Source: Brachionus rotundiformis (Eukaryota; Rotifera; Eurotatoria; Ploima; Brachionidae). From it: DNA of 64,000 bases. Below are positions 58,000 through 64,000 of the stretch, in pieces. Each line of letters starts with the position of its first letter. The stretch's first letter is position 1. The stretch covers positions 3,517,975 through 3,581,974 of the forward strand of contig JAESIW010000180.1 in the NCBI GenBank assembly GCA_016802295.1, read 5' to 3'. Made by a program: the position numbers and the translations under genes. Under the pieces are notes generated by a model that saw only the letters and a program-made list of their open reading frames with translations, was not told the origin of the DNA and did not search any database.

Positions 58000-60900
58000 A
58001 TGAATACACTAAGGATATCTTATCTAGCTCTTGGCATGACAAAAAATCATATGAATATGATGAAATCAAATATTAAAATGATTTTAATTAACTTTAATCA
58101 CTCGAATAGAATCGTTTCAGTTAAAGCAAAAAAATATTTTTTAAAAAATATTCAAAAAGATACAAGATTAGGAAATATGGAGCCGATTGTTGAGAAGTTC
58201 GGCACTTTGTGGATAAGCTGTTTCGAAAAAAAGCACGATTCCAGCCAAAAAATTGTTCCTATAACTAATCGTGTTCGCATTTTGGAAGACGATGCAACAG
58301 AGATAGAGGAATTTCTTTGGGAAGAGTTTATGAATAGCAAACAAAATATTTACCAACTGCATCTTAACTTAATCGAATATTTTCAGTCGGTTCAAATAGT
58401 TAATACGGATGCATCTATCATTTTTCTTAACCGAACATTCGAAGGTTGGTGGAAGCAACAGGTCAACCGAATAAAGCGCTTTGTTACAAAAAATAGTTGC
58501 CATTTGATGCAAAATTGCTCAGATCTTTCTTGTTTGTGTCTGATTGAGCCTCAGCTTGTGCAAAAAGCATTCAATTTGGCCATTACAAAGATCTTTCTTT
58601 TGAATTCACTAAACAAAATTTACAAATTCGAAGACAATTTTCAGCTTTTGCAGCCGACCATTGAGAAATTTCTAAACAATGCAGTTACATTAAACAGAAT
58701 AAAGTTGGTTAATGAACTAAAACTTAATGACTTATACAGAATCGACTATGAAAGTGTAAGTAAAATCTTTGAAATTTGCAATTTTTAAAAATATATTACC
58801 AAAAATTATTACTTAAAAAATAAATCTAATTAATACTAATTTATTTACTAATTTTTTGGTTTGGTTAAATTTGGAACAATAGAATAGAACAAAAATATCT
58901 AAAGATCTTTTAACATTCTTTCCAAAAGTTAAAAAATTGTTCTGCTAATGCAACATGGTGCAACATTGATAATTATATCAAGTGTCAAAGACTGTTAATG
59001 GTGGGCAATATGTCATTTTAATTTTAACAGAACAAGTTTTAACTTTTGGAAAAAAAACTAAAAGATTGTTAAATATTTTGTTCGGTTCTATTTTACGAAA
59101 TTTTAAAGACTGACTAAAATAAAAAAGTAAAAATGGTTTTGAAAAAGATAAATAATTAATAGAAAATGAGTCATTTTGTTTAATGATTTTAAATTGACCT
59201 AAATGTTCATTAATTTATCGAGAATGCTAATAGATATTTTATTCAAATTAAATTTTACCATGTTTCTAAATTTTAAATATATAATAAAATTTCTGTAGTA
59301 TTTCAAACAAAAAAATTTTTTGAAATTATAATTTTTTTAATCAAATGCTTAATTAATTAAATTTTAATTTCACCAACAATATTTTTTAATTTTGAGTTTT
59401 AAATTAGTACTTTTGATTTGATTTTTTTAATTTTTTGGAATGTTTATATTTTTATTAATCATTAATCAGATTGGTTTGAGGACTTACTTACATTAAATTT
59501 TGTTTAATTAAACAAAATCTCTCAGTTTTTTAAAAATTAATTCTTTATATACTTAATTCAAATATAAACAAATTTGACTTTAAAATTGTAAATTAGCTTT
59601 TATTTAAGGCTTTGATACCGCTGTTAATTGAAGATAAATATAGTCTCATTGAAGAAATGGTATCCACGAATGAAAAAACTTTGTATGCATTTGTAGATGT
59701 ATGCAACAACCTTTGCAATGGAAATACCAATTTTAAAAAAGTAGCTGAGTAAGAAAATCAGATTTTTACCAAGGTTGCATTATAAAAAAGCCAAATTTTT
59801 AAGGTCGTTTAAAATGAAGAAATGTCATAATTTTAGTGGCAGCAAAGTAGCAAAATACGCAGTTAATTGTTTGAAAAAAGTAAAGAAAACTAACTTGATT
59901 CACACAATGTATCCAGGGATCATTTTTCAATTAAAATTAAATCAACTTAGATTTTTGATCAATAATCGATACAATCAATCTGATCTTATAAGTTTTGAAG
60001 GTTGGACTGAATTGTTGACAGTAAAAATCTTTAAAAGAGATTTTGATTTATTAAGAGTTGAATTTTCTTTATTAAGAACCTAGTGAATGATAACGAAAAT
60101 TTGATCTATCAACTTTTTTTGGAAATTATAAATTATCACAAAGATGTCCTTGTTGGACATTATTTTACTGAAATTTACGGCGATGCATACATCAGTCGAC
60201 TACCTTCTTCAGCACAAGCATTATATCAGAATAATATTGATCTCATAAAAATAGATTATGAAAACAAAATTCTTCAGCTGAAAAATCCAAAAAAAGAGAA
60301 ATATTTATGGCCTGAAAGCCTGAAAAATGAAGATCTAGAATTGATATATACCAAAGAAAGCTTTAGTAAAATGTTAGACTTTTTTGAACAAAATAATCCG
60401 CAAGTTATAGGTTAGTTAGATCTATTTTTTAAAGCAATTTAAAAAAAAAAATTTAATTAGGATTAGATTGTGAATGGAAGCCTTCATTTGGAACTGAAGA
60501 GTTGATTGATGATGAGGCTTTGAAAGCTAAAAATCAGCGACCGGACACTCTACAAATAGCAACAAGACAAAAGGTATTTGTAATTGATTCCCGGGAATTA
60601 GTTGACATTTTAGATGAACATGAAATAGACAGATTTGGCAAATTGATTCTTTTCTCAGAAAATATGCTCAAACTTGGCTATGATTTTGATCAAGATTCCA
60701 AAAAATTGTTTCATTCATTTACTAAATTTAAACACGTTTTCTTCGAGTTTTCTGAAAGTGTAATAAACATAAATCAAGTGGTTAGTGACGTAAGTTTTTT
60801 TGTTATAAAATTGTATAATATTCAATGCTTTTATTCAAATATTTATTTTTCAAGTTGGAAAAAAATTGGTCTTTGTTTGAAAATAGTGGAAAAAGTTCCA

Positions 60901-61121
60901 AGACTAAAGGTCTGAGTAAATTAACAGAGAACTGCTTTGGGAAACCATTAGATAAGAGTGAGTGTATGTCAAATTGGCAGAATCGTCCATTAAGAAAGGA
61001 ACAAATAAGATACGCTTCTTTGGATGCTTATATTCTAATTGAAATTCATGATTTTATTCAGCAGAGAATTAAACAATTAAATATTGAATACGACTACACA
61101 ACTAAAAGTTCTTTCCTATGA
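58000..61121 (+). CDS. EXD3: EXD3/Mut-7-like 3'-5' exonuclease
   Basis: DEDDy-family 3'-5' exonuclease similar to EXD3 and C. elegans MUT-7, the latter acting in small-RNA pathways. Six exons in phase: 58000-58755, 59609-59748, 59804-60020, 60077-60410, 60461-60789 and 60855-61121, giving 680 residues. The N-terminal two-thirds is helical, with GWTELLTNLVNDNENL as the best family block. The exonuclease domain starts at about residue 480: GLDCEW (first Asp and Glu), GYDFDQDSKKL (second Asp region) and IRYASLDAYILIEI (Tyr and last Asp). The protein stops about 20 residues after the last motif, so the C-terminal Mut7-C domain of animal EXD3 is absent. The first ATG of the frame is used; an extra upstream exon is possible. 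Intron 1 (853 nt) contains an inverted-repeat element. Confidence 0.87.
58872..59097. mobile_element. Inverted-repeat element (MITE-like) in the EXD3-like gene's first intron
   Basis: Imperfect inverted repeats of about 70 bases: the left arm runs from about 58877 (ATAGAATAGAACAAAAATAT, CCAAAAGTTAAAA, TTGTTCTG) and the right arm, ending about 59097, gives the same blocks in reverse complement. The middle has ATGCAACATGGTGCAACATT, similar to the element at 61962. A target duplication is not clear; AAATTT flanks both sides. No coding capacity. Confidence 0.7.
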
Positions 61122-63029
61122 AATTGTCTATAGAAAATTATGAAATTTTTAATTTTTTATCAAAAATACGAAACAATTTATTTTTATGAAATAAATTCTA
61201 AAGAAAAAAATGAATTGGCTAGTGTCTTTTTTTAATTAAAGCAAAGTTAGCCATTAATTTATGTACAAATAATTCGAACGTTTACGTTTTAATTATTTAT
61301 TTTTTTTTAATAATTAAATAAAATTTTAAAAAAGAATTATATGACTTTAGATTTACTTGAAAACCTCAGGTAGATTAACAAATTATTTATAATTATTAAT
61401 CTGAATTCAAGTTCAATTTTGTAAATTAAAGTAAAAAAATTCAAAGTGATTTTAGAAAGCTTTTTGTTTTTATTTTTTAATATGGACCGGTATTGTTTGG
61501 ATAAAAATTCACAGAGAAATTTTCCCAGTCAAACTATAAGGTGATGAGTGCTTGACACGTTTTTTGTCGAATTTAATGGCTCCTCACTTGAATAAACTAC
61601 CTGTAATTTCAAGGCTCTTCTAGACAGATTTAAAGTAATCGGCTGCTATATGGAACAAAGATAACTATCTTATAATTTTCAAGTGCTTTATTCTTTTTAA
61701 AAAATCACTATCCAATAAAATATACCTTTTTTTAATTTATTTTTGCAATAATTTAGATAAAACGAAAAATGAGAAAAATTCTGGACAATTCTTATGCAAA
61801 AAATTGATTATATTCTTAAAATTTTTACTTCCCTAAAAAAATTGATTGTTTGAAAATCTTAAATTAAAAAGGCCAATTTAAAGTTTAAAAAAATATTACA
61901 CAAGGTATTTGGTAAGTTCTATCTTTTTTTCCTTAAACTGTGGACTATTAGTTAAGTAAACGGTTTTGTGAAATTCAGTACAAAATGGCTAAACGAACAG
62001 AAAAAAGTGTAAAAAAATTGAATAACTTTTTTTCTAAAGGTTTAAACCTAATTCTGTAAATGCAGAATGATGCAACATTCAAAGTTGCATCAAATATCTA
62101 TGTCTGCTAATTTTGCAGAGTTCAGCAGAAATTAAATTTCAATATAATCGAGTGAAGTGCATTTTGCATAGATTTTGCACATAATTAGCAGACTTTTACA
62201 GTTGATGCAATTTAGAATGTTGCACCATTCTGCATTCATAGAATTAATTTTAAACTTTTAGAAAAAAAGTTATTTCATTTTTTTACACTTTGTTCTGTTC
62301 TTTTGTACTGAACTTCACAAAACCTAAGTAAACCAATGTTACCAAAATTTGAATGGAACATAATAGAAAAATGATCTATGGCTTATTTTAATCAGCATAA
62401 AATTTCACATCAGAAAACATGTATATCATAAATTGGTAAAAATCAAACCTTCAAGGTAATTTGGTCCAGTTTCCGTAAAACTAGAGGTGGAAAGTTGATG
62501 ACACTCATTTCTTGAACAAGAAAGGTAGTAGTAAACAAAATTTTATCACATTTTTCGTAAAATACCTCTTTTTCACCTTTTACATATAATGTGGTAAAAT
62601 TTGGTTAATTTACGGTATCTTACGTAGTTTTTCGTAAAAAACTGGTATCAAATCATCACTGTATAAAATTTCAGCCATTTTGGCTGACTGTAATATTTTT
62701 TTAGTAAAACATAAACAATCATTTATTATTGAACCCCTGTTAGTGTGTACATTATAAAGACATGAACGATTTTATAATCTTAAATTACCTTAAATGGTAC
62801 GCTGGTTACAAGAACTTTTGTAAAAGCAAAAAATATCATCTTAAAAATTTTTTGTTTAATCTGTTATCAAAAACAACATATTTAAGAAATATTTATTTTT
62901 TAATTTTAAAAATAATTACACATTTTCGACAGTTTGAATTTAAAATCTAACAAAATTATAAATTGAGAAAAAAAAAAGTAGTAAAAATATATCAACAAAT
63001 AATTAAGAAGACAAAACAATGGAATTTGT
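61122..63029. other. Intergenic region with one MITE, otherwise no gene
   Basis: About 1.9 kb between two convergent genes. Apart from the inverted-repeat element at 61962-62324 I see only AT-rich sequence and the two 3' UTRs. Confidence 0.55.
61962..62324. mobile_element. 363-bp MITE with long terminal inverted repeats and 9-bp target duplication
   Basis: Terminal inverted repeats of about 140 bases each begin GGTTTTGTGAA and end TTCACAAAACC, and pair along most of their length (shared blocks include AAAGTGTAAAAAAAT, ATAACTTTTTTTCTAAA and TGCAGAATG). The element is bounded by the direct repeat TAAGTAAAC at 61953-61961 and 62325-62333. Long inverted repeats plus a 9-bp duplication are typical of Mutator-type (MULE) derivatives. 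The internal part of about 80 bases has no coding capacity, so it is non-autonomous. Confidence 0.88.
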
Positions 63030-63942
63030 TCATTCGTCATGACTTCGCTTCTTAGAACTTCTTTCTGAACTGTGATCCTCATGTCGATGACTTTTGTGGT
63101 GACGAGAATGCTTATGTTTGCGCCTGTGCCTTCTCTCAGAAGAATCTCTTGAACGAGACCTAGATCTTGAGCTTTTTCTCTTCGATTCATGTTTGTGTCT
63201 CCTTTCCCTACTTTTTTCTTGGCTTTTATCTCTGCTATGGCTTCTTCGAACGCGTCGTTCTCTTCTTTCCCTCGACTGATCTCTTGACCTGCTCCGACTA
63301 TCTCTAAATCTTTTTCGTTCATCTTTGACAGATTCACCAAATTCCGGCTGAGGGGAACATCTCCCAATCTGCCCTCTGGAAACAAAAAAAATAAAAAAAT
63401 ATACGCATTTTGATAATTACCCTTCATAAAATGCATTTGAGTCGACACAGTTCCCATATCTATCCCTCAACGAGTCCATTATTTCTTTCTGAATAGGCAC
63501 TGGTATACGCGGAAAGAGAGTGTCAAACCACTCGAGCCTAACCAGCCATCTTCGCAGCATTTGACCAATTGTAATTACCATACCTCCACCAGCTTTAACA
63601 TCAAGTTCCTAATGAATCATACTTTAGTTTATAAGCAAACTTTATCAAAATCAATCTCACCTCTTCATCGTCCAGGTAGTCACAAAACCAGTTGTATAGG
63701 TCTTGGGGATTTTGGGTATACCGCACATACATGAAGCCTAGCCCTCTGATGTAAGGCGAGTCTTTATGGGTTATTAGACCAATAACTTGTTTTCTAGTTA
63801 GTTTTAAAGTGTAAAGCTTGTACAAAAGACAATAAGCAGTCGAAACTATACCACCGCCACCTACTCCACGGACGCCACCACACATGCCAGTTAGACCTTG
63901 TGTTCGACGACTGCCCTTTTCCCAAGGCTCCAAGTGAGATAC
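63030..63942 (-). CDS. PRPF38B: Pre-mRNA-splicing factor 38B, 3' part (gene continues beyond the window)
   Basis: Spliceosomal PRP38 family protein. Three minus-strand exons are visible: 63942-63661, 63608-63421 and 63375-63030. An acceptor at 63943 shows that more exons lie upstream, outside the window. The PRP38 domain is well conserved: HLEPWEKGSRRTQGLTGMCG, GGIVSTAYCLLYKLYTLKLT, THKDSPYIRGLGFMYVRYTQ, LDDEELDVKAGGGMVITIGQ and TLFPRIPVPIQKEIMDSLRD. The last exon is an Arg/Ser-rich tail (SRSRSRDSSERRHRRKHKHS) of about 115 residues, shorter than the vertebrate one. The missing N-terminus corresponds to roughly the first 90-100 residues of the human protein. Confidence 0.95.
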
Positions 63943-64000
63943 CTTAAGAGAAAATATTCTATTTGTAATTTAAAATTATTTTTAAGATAGTTTAGAGAGA

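Noticed and set aside
59749..59773. A 25-nt intron in the EXD3-like gene
   Set aside because: A second acceptor at 59802-59803 gives a normal 55-nt intron in the same phase.
62906..63457. 183-codon minus-strand frame
   Set aside because: It is a shifted frame of the PRPF38B Arg/Ser tail and reads through an intron; the in-phase exons give the conserved family sequence.

Overview
This is a eukaryotic nuclear window, very AT-rich, with spliceosomal introns that are mostly only 45-65 nt (GT...AG), several intronless genes, a nested gene and animal-type proteins (exportin-7, a SECISBP2-type SECIS-binding protein, dematin/abLIM-type villin headpiece proteins, PRPF38B, DNA polymerase lambda). I infer a small invertebrate, with a monogonont rotifer such as Brachionus or a flatworm as the best guesses. 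That assignment rests on composition, intron size and gene content only.

Layout. 1-9 kb: an unrecognised four-exon gene, then glutathione synthetase. 9-10.5 kb: a small secreted stanniocalcin-like gene between two identical tRNA-Leu(UAA) genes, with a tRNA-Ser(UGA) alongside. 11-24 kb, all on the minus strand: a 730-residue disordered protein, prefoldin subunit 6, the ALG2 mannosyltransferase, two tandem coatomer zeta genes, and a 12-exon exportin-7. 23.65-36.6 kb: a gene-poor stretch with an assembly gap whose two flanks are near-identical copies. 36.6-47 kb: three tandem, head-to-tail genes (called A, B and C here) that each end in a villin headpiece and share an abLIM/Unc-115-like tail; this is a local gene-family expansion. 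47.2-51.5 kb: DNA polymerase lambda, whose fourth intron holds a complete antisense JmjC gene. 52.7-57.1 kb: a SECISBP2-like gene whose first intron holds a decayed LINE fragment and a GC-rich block of foreign appearance. 58-61.1 kb: an EXD3/Mut-7-like 3'-5' exonuclease. 63-64 kb: the 3' part of PRPF38B, running off the window.

The genes are mostly housekeeping and do not form one pathway. Local themes are secretory traffic (ALG2, two COPZ), actin/cytoskeleton (A-C) and RNA or selenoprotein processing (SECISBP2-like, EXD3-like, PRPF38B). The most unusual items are the A-B-C triplet with its repeated acidic/aromatic module, the JmjC protein whose HxD iron motif reads HxH, a 363-bp inverted-repeat transposon with a 9-bp target duplication, and the GC-rich block. 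Exon models were made by hand from splice signals, reading phase and family similarity; no transcript data were available.
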